Positions 1 to 9,697 of a DNA stretch of 64,000 bases are shown here, piece after piece. The DNA lies in assembly GCF_000205165.1 (NCBI RefSeq), contig NZ_GL883831.1, forward strand, positions 47,496-111,495, read 5' to 3'. The notes beneath the pieces are model-generated. The model was not told where the DNA came from, did no database searches, and saw nothing but the letters and a program-made list of their open reading frames with translations. The position numbers and the translations under genes are program-made. This stretch comes from Paraprevotella xylaniphila YIT 11841 (GTDB lineage: Bacteria; Bacteroidota; Bacteroidia; Bacteroidales; Bacteroidaceae). The stretch's first letter is position 1. Each line of letters opens with the position of its first letter.

Positions 1-1341
1 GCCACCATCGTCAACGAAGGAAAACGCTTCGTAGGTACGGTCACACTGGAAGACGACAAGATTCTGAGTATCGTCCCGTCCGACGATACCATACACACCC
101 TTCCGCCGACCGACCGTGTGATAGACGCCGAAGGGCTGTACCTGATACCGGGCGTGATAGATGACCATGTGCATTTCCGCGAACCGGGACTGACCCACAA
201 GGCCGACATCGCCACCGAAAGCCGGGCGGCCGCCGCCGGAGGCGTGACGTCGTACATGGACATGCCGAACGTCGTGCCGCAGACCACCACCCTCGAAGCC
301 TTGAACGACAAGTTCCGGTTGGCAGCGGAAAAGAGCCTCGTCAACTATTCTTTCTTCTTCGGGGCCACCCATACGAACACCGGCATGTTGGAACAACTGG
401 ATCCGCACAAGGTATGTGGCGTCAAACTGTTCATGGGAAGCAGCACGGGCAATATGCTCGTCGACCGCGAAGACGCGCTACGCGCCATATTCAGCCGCTC
501 CCCCCTGCTCATCATGACCCATTGCGAAGACTCGTCCATCATATCGGCCAACCTGAAATCGTTCCGGGAACCGTATGGAGACGACCCGGACGTGAAATAC
601 CACCCTGCCATCCGCAACGAAGAAGCTTGTTTCCGTTCTACGGAACTGGCCGTCAAACTGGCACGGGAAACCGGTGCGCGACTCCACGTGGCCCATGTCA
701 GCACCGCACGCGAACTCTCCCTTTTCAGCCGTGGACCGTTGTTTGACGAAACCACGGGACGCATGAAAACTGTCACTGCCGAAGCCTGCATCGCCCATCT
801 GTTTTACACGGATGCCGACTATGCCCGCCTCGGGACACGCATCAAATGCAATCCGGCTATCAAAAGCGGTGCCGACCGGGCGGCTTTGCGACAGGCATTG
901 ACCGACGGACGTATCGACGTGATAGGCACGGACCACGCTCCCCACCTGCCTGCTGAAAAAGAAGGCGGTTGCATGAAAGCGGCCTCCGGCATGCCCATGG
1001 TGCAGTTCTCGCTCGTCACGATGCTCCGCCTCTCCGACGAAGGCGTGCTGCCCGTCGAACGTGTCGTGGACCTGATGTGCCATGCCCCGGCCCGGCTATT
1101 CCAAATCAAAGGCCGCGGTTTCCTCCGCGAAGGTGCACAAGCAGACCTCGTACTGCTCCGTCCGTCCTGCCCGTGGACCTTACGGAGAGAGGACATCCTG
1201 AGCCGCTGCGGTTGGAGCCCGTTAGAAGGAGAAACGTTCAACTGGTCGGTAGAACAGACCTACTGTAACGGGCATTTAGTATATAATCACGGCCATATAG
1301 ACACAGACGTCTGCGGCCGGCAACTTACTTTCGACCGATGA
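1..1341 (+). CDS. pyrC: Dihydroorotase (5'-truncated by window edge)
   Basis: Amidohydrolase that cyclises carbamoyl-aspartate to dihydroorotate in pyrimidine synthesis (cytosol). The frame is open from base 1, so the start lies outside the window; the first in-window ATG is not the true start. The metal-binding DDHVHFREPG stretch (DxHxH) is encoded near 160-190, later conserved pieces include MTHCEDS, LHVAHVST and the GTDHAPH segment, and the product ends in the usual C-terminal beta region. Length after the HxH motif fits class I dihydroorotases. The stop overlaps the next ATG (ATGA), so it is translationally coupled to the downstream B12-related gene. Family assignment is firm; orthology to pyrC rather than allantoinase rests on the motif context. 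Confidence 0.93.
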   Translation, partial: ATIVNEGKRFVGTVTLEDDKILSIVPSDDTIHTLPPTDRVIDAEGLYLIPGVIDDHVHFREPGLTHKADIATESRAAAAGGVTSYMDMPNVVPQTTTLEALNDKFRLAAEKSLVNYSFFFGATHTNTGMLEQLDPHKVCGVKLFMGSSTGNMLVDREDALRAIFSRSPLLIMTHCEDSSIISANLKSFREPYGDDPDVKYHPAIRNEEACFRSTELAVKLARETGARLHVAHVSTARELSLFSRGPLFDETTGRMKTVTAEACIAHLFYTDADYARLGTRIKCNPAIKSGADRAALRQALTDGRIDVIGTDHAPHLPAEKEGGCMKAASGMPMVQFSLVTMLRLSDEGVLPVERVVDLMCHAPARLFQIKGRGFLREGAQADLVLLRPSCPWTLRREDILSRCGWSPLEGETFNWSVEQTYCNGHLVYNHGHIDTDVCGRQLTFDR

Positions 1342-2261
1342 CCCATACATTGACTTATCACATACACGAGGTGGCTCCCTACATCAACTGGATATACTTT
1401 TTCCACGCCTGGGGATTCCCGCCGCGCTTTGCCGCCATCAGCCGCATACACGGCTGCGACGCCTGTCGCGCCGGTTGGTTGGCTGAATTTCCGGAAGAGG
1501 AAAGGACGCGGGCGGCCGAGGCCATGCAGCTATTCAAGGATGCCAACCGCATGTTGGCACAGTGGGACGGAGATTTCCACACCCACGTACGTTTCGGGCT
1601 ATATCCGGCCTGTTCGGACGGCGACGACCTGCTTCTTACCGACCCGGAACAGGAGGGGCGTACGCTTCGCCTCGCCTTGCTGCGCCAACAACACACCACG
1701 AAACCGGACGAACCTTATCTTTGCCTTTCGGATTTCGTACGTCCGCTATCGCAAGACATACCCGATACCGTGGGAGTTTTCGCGGCTACTGTAGATGCGG
1801 ACATGGAACATCTCTACGAAACCGGTGCATACGCCGATGACTTCAAACACTTGTTGGCACAGACATTGGCAGACCGCTTGGCCGAAGCCTCTACGGAAAA
1901 AATGCACCAAGAAGTGCGTACAACCTACTGGGGATATGCAAAAGACGAACAGTTGTCCATCGAAGACCTATTGGTGGAGAAGTTTGCCGGCATCCGGCCG
2001 GCCGTAGGCTATCCTTCCCTGCCGGACCAGTCGGTCAATTTCGTGCTGTCGGAATGGTTGGGTTTTCCGGAAATCGGTATCCGGCTGACCGAAAACGGTG
2101 CCATGGTGCCGCATGCCTCGGTAAGCGGACTCATGCTGTCCCATCCCTCCGCACGCTACTTCGCCGTAGGGAAAATCGGGGAAGACCAGTTGGAAGATTA
2201 TGCCCGGCGACGCGGCCTGCCCGTGGAAACGATGCGTAAATTCTTAGCCGCTAACTTTTAA
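1338..2261 (+). CDS. Stand-alone methionine synthase (MetH) activation-domain protein
   Basis: 307 aa. The C-terminal half (from about residue 190) carries the signature of the SAM-binding reactivation domain of cobalamin-dependent methionine synthase: EKFAGIRPAVGYPSLPDQ, EIGIRLTENGAM, HASVSGLML and a YFAVGKIGEDQLEDYA ending. In E. coli this domain is the C-terminal module of MetH and supports reductive methylation of oxidised B12. Here no homocysteine, folate or B12-binding modules are present, so this is a split activation subunit that would act in trans. It overlaps pyrC by four bases. Inference: it reactivates a MetH encoded elsewhere. Confidence 0.85.
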   Translation: MTHTLTYHIHEVAPYINWIYFFHAWGFPPRFAAISRIHGCDACRAGWLAEFPEEERTRAAEAMQLFKDANRMLAQWDGDFHTHVRFGLYPACSDGDDLLLTDPEQEGRTLRLALLRQQHTTKPDEPYLCLSDFVRPLSQDIPDTVGVFAATVDADMEHLYETGAYADDFKHLLAQTLADRLAEASTEKMHQEVRTTYWGYAKDEQLSIEDLLVEKFAGIRPAVGYPSLPDQSVNFVLSEWLGFPEIGIRLTENGAMVPHASVSGLMLSHPSARYFAVGKIGEDQLEDYARRRGLPVETMRKFLAANF

Positions 2262-2277
2262 CCGTCAAAACAAAAAT

Positions 2278-3468
2278 ATGGTATTACGAATACTTCCCGT
2301 CTTATTGCTGACGTTGATATTGTCCGATGTCTACCTGTACTTCAAGTTCATGCGCGGACGCAGGCACCCTCTTTGGGCCTATTTTCTCTTTTTCCTGCCC
2401 AACGCATTGTTGCTGATTGCCGCCCTCATACTGACTTGGACGGAAAACCATACGCCGGAGAACATGACCCAAATGGTCATCTTCTTCAGTCTCTACATGC
2501 TCATCGCGCTGCCCAAGATGCTGTTCCTTATCGTGGATTTGACAGGAAAAAGCATCTGCCTGTTTTTCCCCCGTGCCAAAAAGGCATGCACGATGGTAAG
2601 TTCCGCCGCGTCTCTCCTTTTGTTCTGCATCATGGGAGCGGGGTTGAGTTTCGGACCTACCCTTTTGCAAGTCCGCCACACGGACTTCTCCTCGGCCGAC
2701 CTTCCGCCTGCCTTCGACGGCTATCGCATCGTGCAGTTCAGCGACCTTCACCTCACAAGTTTCAGGAACCGGCCGGAAATGGTGGAGAAAGTCGTGGAAC
2801 GCATCATGGAACAATGCCCCGACATAATCGTGTTTACCGGTGATTTGGTCAGCACGGAAGCAAACGAATTAGACGGGTTCGACGAGATACTTTCCCGCCT
2901 GCACGCACCGGACGGGGTGTATTCCATCTTAGGCAACCACGACTACCTGACATACGCCCGCTACCTTTCTCCCGAAGAGCAAGCCGCCCAACGGGAAAAG
3001 TTGAAGGAAAGGCAACGTGCCATGAACTGGGACCTGCTGCTGAACGAACACCGCATCATACATCAAGGCCGGGACAGCATCGTGCTCGTCGGCGTAGAGA
3101 ACGACGGGAAACCGCCTTTTCCCGAACGCGGCGACCTGAAAAAAGCGTTGGACGGACTTCCCGGATATGGGGCGAACAATGATTCGACCCGTATCTTTAA
3201 AGTGTTGCTCAGCCATGACCCCACCCACTGGCGGCGCAAGGTATTGCCGCAAACCGACATCCAACTCACACTGTCGGGGCATACCCACGGCATGCAGTTC
3301 ATGCTCTTCGGGTGGTCCCCCTCCGAATATTTTTATCCCGAGTGGAAATACATGTACCGCGAAGGCGAACGTGGATTATACGTCAGCCTGGGCATCGGCG
3401 GGGCACTCATTCCTTTCCGGTTCGGTGCATGGCCCGAAATTAACGTCATAACCTTGCACAATAAATAG
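2278..3468 (+). CDS. Membrane-anchored metallophosphoesterase (calcineurin-like)
   Basis: 396 aa. The first roughly 130 residues contain several hydrophobic helices, followed by a calcineurin-fold phosphoesterase with all metal-binding blocks visible: FSDLHL (D-x-H), FTGDLV (GD), LGNHDY (GNH), LLSHDP and LSGHTHGMQ (GHxH). This is the YkuE/YaeI-like arrangement, in which related proteins act on lipid A precursors or other phosphoesters at the membrane; the substrate cannot be read from sequence. It follows the MetH-activation gene by 16 bases and is probably co-transcribed with it. Confidence 0.88.
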   Translation: MVLRILPVLLLTLILSDVYLYFKFMRGRRHPLWAYFLFFLPNALLLIAALILTWTENHTPENMTQMVIFFSLYMLIALPKMLFLIVDLTGKSICLFFPRAKKACTMVSSAASLLLFCIMGAGLSFGPTLLQVRHTDFSSADLPPAFDGYRIVQFSDLHLTSFRNRPEMVEKVVERIMEQCPDIIVFTGDLVSTEANELDGFDEILSRLHAPDGVYSILGNHDYLTYARYLSPEEQAAQREKLKERQRAMNWDLLLNEHRIIHQGRDSIVLVGVENDGKPPFPERGDLKKALDGLPGYGANNDSTRIFKVLLSHDPTHWRRKVLPQTDIQLTLSGHTHGMQFMLFGWSPSEYFYPEWKYMYREGERGLYVSLGIGGALIPFRFGAWPEINVITLHNK

Positions 3469-3484
3469 GTATTCCTTAACTTTG
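3453..3484 (+). promoter_or_regulatory. Bacteroidetes-type promoter for plsC
   Basis: A CTTG -33 element at 3453-3456 and TAACTTTG at 3477-3484, 20 bp apart, match the Bacteroidetes sigma-ABfr consensus. It lies in the short gap before plsC. Confidence 0.65.
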
Positions 3485-3511
3485 TACAAATAAACTGTCA
3501 AAGAAAACAAG

Positions 3512-4267
3512 ATGTTACTCTATCGAATCTACCAACTCTGTATCGCGCTGCCCGTCCTGTTGGTCTGCACCATGCTGACGGCCATCGTCACCATCATCGG
3601 TTCGTGGATAGGCAACGCTCATTTCTGGGGATATTATCCCGGGAAAATCTGGTCTATCATCATCTGCCGCGTGCTCTTCATCCCGGTTATCGTACGCGGC
3701 CATGAAAACGTGGACAAGAAAACCTCATACGTGTTTGTGGCCAACCATCAGGGGGCATTCGACATCTTTTTGATTTACGGCTTCTTGGGCCGCAATTTCA
3801 AATGGATGATGAAAAAATCATTGAGGAAAATCTTCTTGGTCGGAAAAGCATGCGAGAGCGCACGTCACATCTTCGTAGACAAGTCAGGACCGAAGAAAAT
3901 CCAGGAGACTTACGCCAAAGCCCGTGAAATCCTAAAGGAAGGAACCTCTTTGGTCGTATTTCCCGAAGGCGCCCGCTCGTTCACCGGACACATGGGAGTG
4001 TTCAAGAAAGGAGCATTCCAATTGGCGGACGAACTGCAACTTCCCGTGGTTCCCGTAACCATCGACGGATCATTCGACATTCTTCCACGCACGAAAGGTT
4101 TCGGTTTCGTTAAGCGCAACAAACTGGCTCTCACCATCCACCACCCCATCCTACCCAAGGGAAAGGGACCGGAAAATATCAAAGAAACGATGGAGGAAGC
4201 ATACCAAGCCGTCATGGCAGGCCTTCCGCCCGAACGGCAAGGCTTTATTAAGAATGAAGACCAGTAA
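3512..4267 (+). CDS. plsC: 1-acyl-sn-glycerol-3-phosphate acyltransferase
   Basis: 251 aa. Transfers an acyl chain to lysophosphatidic acid in phospholipid synthesis at the inner membrane. Visible are an N-terminal membrane segment, the catalytic NHQGAFD block (N-H-x4-D) near residue 87, a FVDKSGP segment and the FPEGARS block that binds the glycerophosphate. Length is normal for PlsC. It has its own TAnnTTTG promoter and is closed by a strong hairpin. Confidence 0.92.
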   Translation: MLLYRIYQLCIALPVLLVCTMLTAIVTIIGSWIGNAHFWGYYPGKIWSIIICRVLFIPVIVRGHENVDKKTSYVFVANHQGAFDIFLIYGFLGRNFKWMMKKSLRKIFLVGKACESARHIFVDKSGPKKIQETYAKAREILKEGTSLVVFPEGARSFTGHMGVFKKGAFQLADELQLPVVPVTIDGSFDILPRTKGFGFVKRNKLALTIHHPILPKGKGPENIKETMEEAYQAVMAGLPPERQGFIKNEDQ

Positions 4268-4285
4268 ATCCTTTTTTCAAACACA

Positions 4286-4313
4286 TACGGCTCGCCCTAA
4301 CAGGCGAGCCGTA
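4286..4313. terminator. Convergent hairpin terminator
   Basis: Perfect 11-bp inverted repeat TACGGCTCGCC / GGCGAGCCGTA with a 6-nt loop between two convergent genes; probably terminates both. Confidence 0.75.
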
Positions 4314-4333
4314 ATCCTATCCGGACAAAAGAT

Positions 4334-5101
4334 TTATTTTAAAGAATCAGTACCCGAAAAATCCGGTAACACAGCCAAAGAGTCTTCCGGCAAGACATCG
4401 TCATAACCATACCCCATTTGCTCCATATTCTCTTTCGCAGCCTTGATATAGTTCTTCACATACACATCGTTCTTAAAATAAGGAGTAGCTTTGGCCATGA
4501 TCTCTTCTATTTGAGGAGTCATCACCGGATAAGGATAACTGCTTGTCAGAATCATAAAAACGCCTGCTCCTAAGACATTATCGAAATTGGACGTAATGAA
4601 ATTGGTAATCAAACGGTCGTTCTGCAATGCCAAACGGTTGGCCTCGTCATTCAAACGCACCATAATGACATCCTCATCCACCCCATCCATAATCATTTGG
4701 CTTTCCTTATGCGGCAATTCTGCAATCTGATTGTCCAACCGCGTCTTGCGACGTATAAAACTATATAAGGTATCGTTCAGGGCACTTCCTGTCACGTATT
4801 GGCGTGCCGTACTGATGTGTATGGACAGTTCTTCCGGTCCAAGGACAAACGGCATCAGGCATTCATCATCTATAAAAAGGCTGACCATCATGACAGAATC
4901 CAATGCACCGATAAAATTAAACTTCCCATGCACCACGTCGCTAGAGTCAATGTCCACCAAATCATTATCCTTATAGGCTTTCAAATACAGCTTTTTCCCA
5001 TCCATGGTCTGTATCGTAGAGTTTCCTTCCACCATGTATTCTGTCTGGTGGCAAGAAGACAACACCATAAGGCTCACCAATATCCATAAAAAATTTTTCA
5101 T
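4334..5101 (-). CDS. DUF4369-type lipoprotein
   Basis: 255 aa. The N-terminus is a lipoprotein signal with the lipobox LSSC at about residue 16. Residues 20-110 resemble the DUF4369 beta-sandwich that precedes thioredoxin modules in Bacteroidetes (GKKLYLKAY, DSSDVVHGKFNF). Unlike the proteins at 9872 and 15177 it has no CxxC thioredoxin module; the rest is helical and acidic. Likely anchored at the outer or inner membrane facing the periplasm; function unknown. A TATCTTTG promoter lies just upstream. Confidence 0.75.
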   Translation of the reverse strand: MKNFLWILVSLMVLSSCHQTEYMVEGNSTIQTMDGKKLYLKAYKDNDLVDIDSSDVVHGKFNFIGALDSVMMVSLFIDDECLMPFVLGPEELSIHISTARQYVTGSALNDTLYSFIRRKTRLDNQIAELPHKESQMIMDGVDEDVIMVRLNDEANRLALQNDRLITNFITSNFDNVLGAGVFMILTSSYPYPVMTPQIEEIMAKATPYFKNDVYVKNYIKAAKENMEQMGYGYDDVLPEDSLAVLPDFSGTDSLK

Positions 5102-5133
5102 TCTTCTTATATTATTCCGGACTTATAGGGGTA

Positions 5134-5141
5134 CAAAGATA
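5134..5141 (-). promoter_or_regulatory. -7 element of the DUF4369 lipoprotein gene
   Basis: TATCTTTG on the minus strand, 33 bp upstream of the start codon; matches the Bacteroidetes -7 consensus. Confidence 0.6.
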
Positions 5142-5199
5142 AGGGCTTGTCACCAGAGGATAAAGCGTTTTATCACTATTTAAGCTTGTCTTTCCCGTT

Positions 5200-5592
5200 T
5201 TAAAATTTATTGTTGTTGTTTCGTGGCTCTTCCTTCTCCAATTCGGCCGGAATACGAAAAGCGGTATACAATTCCAACACGCAAGCGACTGCCAGGCATA
5301 CCACCCATTCCTGTCTGCGGGCAAAACCGAAATCAAAAATACGCATAGCCATAAAAAAGGCTGTACAAACCAGCAAAAGCGCACCGATGACTTGTTGCCC
5401 CCGCAACCGGCGGATAACGAGATTATCCCCTTCGTACCCGGCACACAACTGCATGGCCGCAAAAGCGCAAGCCCCTACTGCGTAAAAATAAAAAGCATAA
5501 AGCCACCCGGTAAAAAAAGTAGCCGCACCAATCAACAACAGCACAGCCCCGGCTATGAATACTATGTTTTGAATCTTATTCAGCTTCTTCAT
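5200..5592 (-). CDS. Small four-helix membrane protein, unknown function
   Basis: About 130 aa from the MKKLNKIQ start at 5592; an in-frame ATG at 5616 would add eight residues. Four hydrophobic segments are evident (IVFIAGAVLLLIGAATFF, AFYFYAVGACAFAAMQL, ALLLVCTAFFMAMRIF, WVVCLAVACVLELY). It overlaps the 3' end of the FtsB/DivIC gene by 17 bases, so the two are probably translated together. No catalytic motif is visible; function unknown. Confidence 0.7.
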   Translation of the reverse strand: MKKLNKIQNIVFIAGAVLLLIGAATFFTGWLYAFYFYAVGACAFAAMQLCAGYEGDNLVIRRLRGQQVIGALLLVCTAFFMAMRIFDFGFARRQEWVVCLAVACVLELYTAFRIPAELEKEEPRNNNNKF

Positions 5593-5896
5593 TCGTAGTC
5601 TTTTCTTGTATGACAAAAATATCTTCGTCGTCCGTTTTCATGTAATACCGCTCACGTGCAATCTCGATTAACACGTCAGGGTCGGTGTTCATTTCCTCCA
5701 AATAACGCGTGTCATGCTCGTACATCTCCGTGTACTTCCGGATTTCAGAGCGCAATTCAGCCAACTCAGCCTTATGGCGATAGCGGCTCCACAAACTGTT
5801 TTCGTCTACCACTCCCATCAACAAGACGAAAAGCCCGATGACAAAACCATATTTGTGCCGGCGAAAGATATTCCAAAAAGTATGAAGCTTACCCAT
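5576..5896 (-). CDS. Septum formation initiator family protein (FtsB/DivIC-like)
   Basis: 106 aa with the family layout: short basic N-terminus, one transmembrane helix (about residues 17-34, GFVIGLFVLLMGVVD), a coiled coil (about 40-65) and a short conserved region ending ARERYYMKTDDEDIFVI. Proteins of this family bridge FtsL/FtsQ and PBPs in the divisome. The preserved ERYYMK segment is typical. It is the first gene of a two-gene minus-strand unit with its own promoter. Confidence 0.85.
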   Translation of the reverse strand: MGKLHTFWNIFRRHKYGFVIGLFVLLMGVVDENSLWSRYRHKAELAELRSEIRKYTEMYEHDTRYLEEMNTDPDVLIEIARERYYMKTDDEDIFVIQEKTTNEEAE

Positions 5897-5917
5897 AACT
5901 TGACTTGTTTATAGGGG

Positions 5918-5925
5918 CAAAGATA
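5918..5925 (-). promoter_or_regulatory. -7 element upstream of the FtsB-like gene
   Basis: TATCTTTG on the minus strand 22 bp from the start codon, divergent from dnaX. The -33 box is not convincing. Confidence 0.5.
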
Positions 5926-6006
5926 CGACAAAATCAACGAAAACGGAGGTTACGCCCGTTTTTTTTGCTAAATTTGCTTTGCGAATAACTAATTCATCAA
6001 TCCATC

Positions 6007-7821
6007 ATGGGAGAATACATCGTATCGGCACGAAAATACCGCCCCTCGGCATTCGATGCCGTGGTGGGACAGGAGGCGCTCACCACGACTCTGAAAAACG
6101 CCATTGCAGCCGGTAAACTGGCACATGCTTACCTGTTCTGCGGACCACGCGGAGTGGGAAAAACGACTTGTGCCCGCATCTTTGCCAAAACCATCAACTG
6201 CCTGCACCCGTCCGGCAACGGGGAGGCTTGCGATGAATGCGAATCATGCAAGGCTTTCAACGAACAGCGTTCACTCAACATCCACGAACTGGACGCGGCC
6301 TCAAACAACTCGGTGGAGGAAATACGTGCCTTAATAGAAAAAGTGCGTATCCCGCCGCAGGTGGGACGCTATAAGGTGTTCATCATCGACGAGGTGCACA
6401 TGCTGTCCACGGCCGCATTCAATGCTTTTCTCAAGACGTTGGAAGAGCCTCCTTCGTATGTTATCTTTATCCTGGCCACTACGGAAAAGCATAAAATCCT
6501 GCCCACCATATTGAGCCGTTGCCAAGTGTACGACTTCAACCGCATGAGCGTGCAGGCCATTGTCAACCACCTGAAGTTCGTGGCAGACAAAGAGGGATAT
6601 GCATACGAGCCGGAGGCACTGAACATCATTGCCCAAAAGGCAGACGGCGGCATGCGTGACGCACTTTCTATCTTCGACCAGACGGTAAGCTTCACGGGAG
6701 GAAACCTGACGTATAAAAAGGTAATAGAAAACCTGAACGTATTGGACTATGAATACTACTTCCGCCTGACAGACCATTTCCTGAAAAACGAGGCAGCGCA
6801 GTGCATGTTGGTCTTCAACGAGATTTTAGAGAAAGGTTTTGAAGGCAGCCATTTCATTACAGGATTGGCATCCCACCTGCGCGACCTATTGGTCAGCCAC
6901 GATGCTGTGACACTCCCCTTGTTGGAAGTGAGCGACAGCATCAGGGCACGTTATCAGGAACAGTCGCAACGGTGCACGCCCAAATTCCTCTACCGTGCCA
7001 TCAAGTTGTGCAGCGACTGCGACTTGAACTACCGGGCTAGCAAAAACAAACGGTTGTTAGTGGAAATCACCTTGATACAACTGTCGCAACTGACCTTGGA
7101 AGATGACAGCGCCGGCTCGGGGCGTAGCCCTGAGAAGTCATTAAAACCCCTATTCGCCCAACCTGCCGGAACGGTACAACCGACTACCACTCCGGTCAAT
7201 CCGCAGAAGCCCCAGGCTCCCGTGGAAAAGGTTGCCTCTGCCGTTCAGGACAGAACGGAATCATATGAAACGCGCAAATCTCCGCTTCCGGACACCGAAA
7301 CCACGGAACGCAGGCCTCCCAAAGTCAAACTCGGCTCTTTCGGCCCATCCATCAGCCGGCTTAAACAAGAAATAGGAAATCCCGCCGACACTTCCCAACC
7401 AACAGCAAATCAGGTTACAACGCCTGCAGCATCACAGGCACTGAAAGAAGAAGAAAATTATCCTGTCACAGGAGACAACATACGTTTCTGTTGGAATGAG
7501 TTCATCAACCTTCTGCCACAAGAAGAAACAGCCATCGCACAACGCATGAAAGTCATCCAACCCAAGCTATTGAAGGATGCCACGTTTGAAGTATTGGTGG
7601 ACAACGAACAGGTGAAATTCTACATGGAACAAATCGCCCGGCGTATAGAAACCCACATGCGCAAGCAACTCCATAACCGGAACATCACCATGACCGTACG
7701 TATTGCCGAGCCGACAGAGGTTACTCGCATCACTAGCAAACCCCAACAATACCAGGCAATGAGCAAACGGAATCCGGCGTTGCAAAAACTAAAAGAAACA
7801 TTCGGATTGGAATTGGCGTAA
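6007..7821 (+). CDS. dnaX: DNA polymerase III subunit gamma/tau
   Basis: 604 aa clamp-loader ATPase. Walker A GPRGVGKT at residues 46-53, a four-cysteine zinc site (C65, C75, C78, C81), Walker B IIDEVHML and sensor segment LATTEKHKILPTILSRC. A Pro/Thr/Gln-rich linker (about 375-465) leads to a tau-like C-terminal domain, so the gene encodes a full-length tau-type product. I see no obvious poly-A slippery stretch that would indicate an E. coli-style gamma frameshift. Confidence 0.95.
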   Translation: MGEYIVSARKYRPSAFDAVVGQEALTTTLKNAIAAGKLAHAYLFCGPRGVGKTTCARIFAKTINCLHPSGNGEACDECESCKAFNEQRSLNIHELDAASNNSVEEIRALIEKVRIPPQVGRYKVFIIDEVHMLSTAAFNAFLKTLEEPPSYVIFILATTEKHKILPTILSRCQVYDFNRMSVQAIVNHLKFVADKEGYAYEPEALNIIAQKADGGMRDALSIFDQTVSFTGGNLTYKKVIENLNVLDYEYYFRLTDHFLKNEAAQCMLVFNEILEKGFEGSHFITGLASHLRDLLVSHDAVTLPLLEVSDSIRARYQEQSQRCTPKFLYRAIKLCSDCDLNYRASKNKRLLVEITLIQLSQLTLEDDSAGSGRSPEKSLKPLFAQPAGTVQPTTTPVNPQKPQAPVEKVASAVQDRTESYETRKSPLPDTETTERRPPKVKLGSFGPSISRLKQEIGNPADTSQPTANQVTTPAASQALKEEENYPVTGDNIRFCWNEFINLLPQEETAIAQRMKVIQPKLLKDATFEVLVDNEQVKFYMEQIARRIETHMRKQLHNRNITMTVRIAEPTEVTRITSKPQQYQAMSKRNPALQKLKETFGLELA

Positions 7822-7852
7822 CCTCTCATCCGAACGTTTCTTCATTTTTCCC

Positions 7853-8320
7853 TTATTTCAAATCATGATTCATCATGCGGAACTCTGCCATCTGCTCGAA
7901 CTTCGTACCCTTGCGGCCGTAGTTGGCATACGGATAGATGGAAATGCCCCCGCGCGGAGTAAAGATGCCGGTGACTTCGATGTATTTCGGATCCATCAGA
8001 CGAATGAGATCCTTCATGATCTTGTTCACGCAATCTTCATGAAAATCGCCATGGTTGCGAAAGCTGAACAAATATAGTTTCAGACTCTTGCTTTCCACCA
8101 TACGGCGGTCGGGAATATAACTGATACGGATTTCGGCAAAATCAGGCTGTCCCGTAATGGGGCACAGACTCGTGAACTCCGGGCAGTTGAAACGTACCCA
8201 ATAATCATTGCCGGGATGCTTGTTTTCAAAAGCTTCCAATACCTCAGGAGCATAATCTTGACGATACTCCGTCTTTTTGCCCAACGATTGCAATCCTTCT
8301 TTTTCTCTTTCACTACTCAT
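7853..8320 (-). CDS. queF: NADPH-dependent 7-cyano-7-deazaguanine reductase
   Basis: 155 aa, the short single-domain QueF type. It reduces preQ0 to preQ1 in queuosine biosynthesis. The catalytic cysteine sits in [16 protein letters not shown] and the conserved [10 protein letters not shown] block provides substrate contacts. It overlaps queC by four bases, so it is the last gene of the operon transporter-queC-queF. Because the operon makes and imports queuosine precursors, preQ1-dependent control is plausible (see 9698-9752). Confidence 0.95.
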   Translation of the reverse strand: MSSEREKEGLQSLGKKTEYRQDYAPEVLEAFENKHPGNDYWVRFNCPEFTSLCPITGQPDFAEIRISYIPDRRMVESKSLKLYLFSFRNHGDFHEDCVNKIMKDLIRLMDPKYIEVTGIFTPRGGISIYPYANYGRKGTKFEQMAEFRMMNHDLK

Positions 8321-9012
8321 GGTTCTATATTTTCCTCTACATGCAACTTACATTCTTTCTCTGCCAAATATTTATGCAGGCCTTCATTACGCAACTTACA
8401 GGCCGGACAATGGCCGCAACCGTCGCCCTGCACACCGTTGTAGCAGGTCAACGTGTCGTGGCGCACCAGGTCGAGCACGCCCAATTCATCGGCCAAGGCC
8501 CACGTCTGGCATTTGTCAATCCACATCAACGGCGTATGCAAAACGAATTGCTCGTCCATGGCCAGGTTCAAGGTCACATTCAGGCTTTTAATAAACGCGT
8601 CCCGACAATCGGGATAACCGCTGAAGTCCGTCTGCGACACACCGGTCACAATATGGTTGACGCCCCGTTCACGGGCATACACGGCAGCAATGCTGATGAA
8701 GAACAAATTTCGCCCGGGAACAAACGTGTTCGGACAGCTTCCTTCCGGCTTTTCCTCATCCATCTGCATGGTGGAATCAGTCAACGAGTTCCTCCCCAAT
8801 GAACCGACGAAAGAAACATCCATACAGTCCCAGTCCACACCGGCCCGTGAAGCTATGGCCTTGGCCAACTCCACTTCCTTCACATGCTTCTGCCCGTACA
8901 CAAAACTCAAGGCCACGACTTTCTTGAAATGTTTTTTGGCCCAAAACAAACAGGTGGTGGAATCCTGGCCGCCACTGAACACCACCAAGGCGGTTTCCTT
9001 ATTCATGGTCAT
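8317..9012 (-). CDS. queC: 7-cyano-7-deazaguanine synthase
   Basis: 231 aa. ATP-dependent conversion of 7-carboxy-7-deazaguanine to preQ0. The PP-loop [11 protein letters not shown] is near the N-terminus and a zinc-binding cluster ([19 protein letters not shown]) near residue 205, both standard for QueC. It overlaps the upstream transporter and downstream queF by four bases each, a tightly coupled operon. Confidence 0.96.
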   Translation of the reverse strand: MTMNKETALVVFSGGQDSTTCLFWAKKHFKKVVALSFVYGQKHVKEVELAKAIASRAGVDWDCMDVSFVGSLGRNSLTDSTMQMDEEKPEGSCPNTFVPGRNLFFISIAAVYARERGVNHIVTGVSQTDFSGYPDCRDAFIKSLNVTLNLAMDEQFVLHTPLMWIDKCQTWALADELGVLDLVRHDTLTCYNGVQGDGCGHCPACKLRNEGLHKYLAEKECKLHVEENIEP

Positions 9013-9692
9013 AATTGAGACACCTTTAATATATTATAAGAAATGTTCTTGTCGTACACATCCACGCCTTCCACACGTTTCACCCAACGCACCACGCGAA
9101 TCGTGACGGGAAGTATGATGACCTCATAAAGCGTCTTCAGCAAAATCTGCCAGAACATCATGAGCAACAGATTATCCCAAGGCACAAGACCGCCCAAAGC
9201 TATCGGGAAAAAAATCAGCGAATCGGCCGTTTCTCCCGCCACAGAGGACAGGACGGCGCGCAGCGAAAAGCGACGCCCCCCGGAAGCCACCTTCATCACG
9301 CTCATGACGTACGCATTAAGGAAGGAGCCGGAAAGGAAAGCCAGAAACGAAGCGGCCGCCACACGGGGAGCCAGACCGAACAGGTTGTGAAAGCCTTCCT
9401 CGTTGTTCCAATACGGCGCACCGGGAATGAGGTCGGCCACATAACCGAAGAAGACAAACAGGAAGTTCATCAGGAACCCAGTCCATATCAAGAATTTGGC
9501 CTTGTTGAACCCCCAAACCTCGACGATGCAGTCGTTCACGATATAAGAAATGGGAAAGACCAAAATCCCGGCCGTAATATTAAACGGACCGAACATGATT
9601 TGCTTCGTGGCCAAAAGATTGGCCGAAATGAGACACACACAAAACAGTATCCCCATCAGCATGAAGGATACACTGACTGTTTTTTCTTTCAT
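9009..9692 (-). CDS. Queuosine precursor transporter (YhhQ/QPTR family)
   Basis: 227 aa, about six transmembrane segments. The family hallmarks are present: [11 protein letters not shown] in helix 1, [16 protein letters not shown], a WTGF segment and [12 protein letters not shown] in the second half. YhhQ-type proteins import preQ0/preQ1. It is the first gene of the queuosine operon, overlaps queC by ATGA, and its AUG is only about 5 nt downstream of a possible preQ1-like pseudoknot. Confidence 0.9.
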   Translation of the reverse strand: MKEKTVSVSFMLMGILFCVCLISANLLATKQIMFGPFNITAGILVFPISYIVNDCIVEVWGFNKAKFLIWTGFLMNFLFVFFGYVADLIPGAPYWNNEEGFHNLFGLAPRVAAASFLAFLSGSFLNAYVMSVMKVASGGRRFSLRAVLSSVAGETADSLIFFPIALGGLVPWDNLLLMMFWQILLKTLYEVIILPVTIRVVRWVKRVEGVDVYDKNISYNILKVSQL

Positions 9693-9697
9693 ATAAT

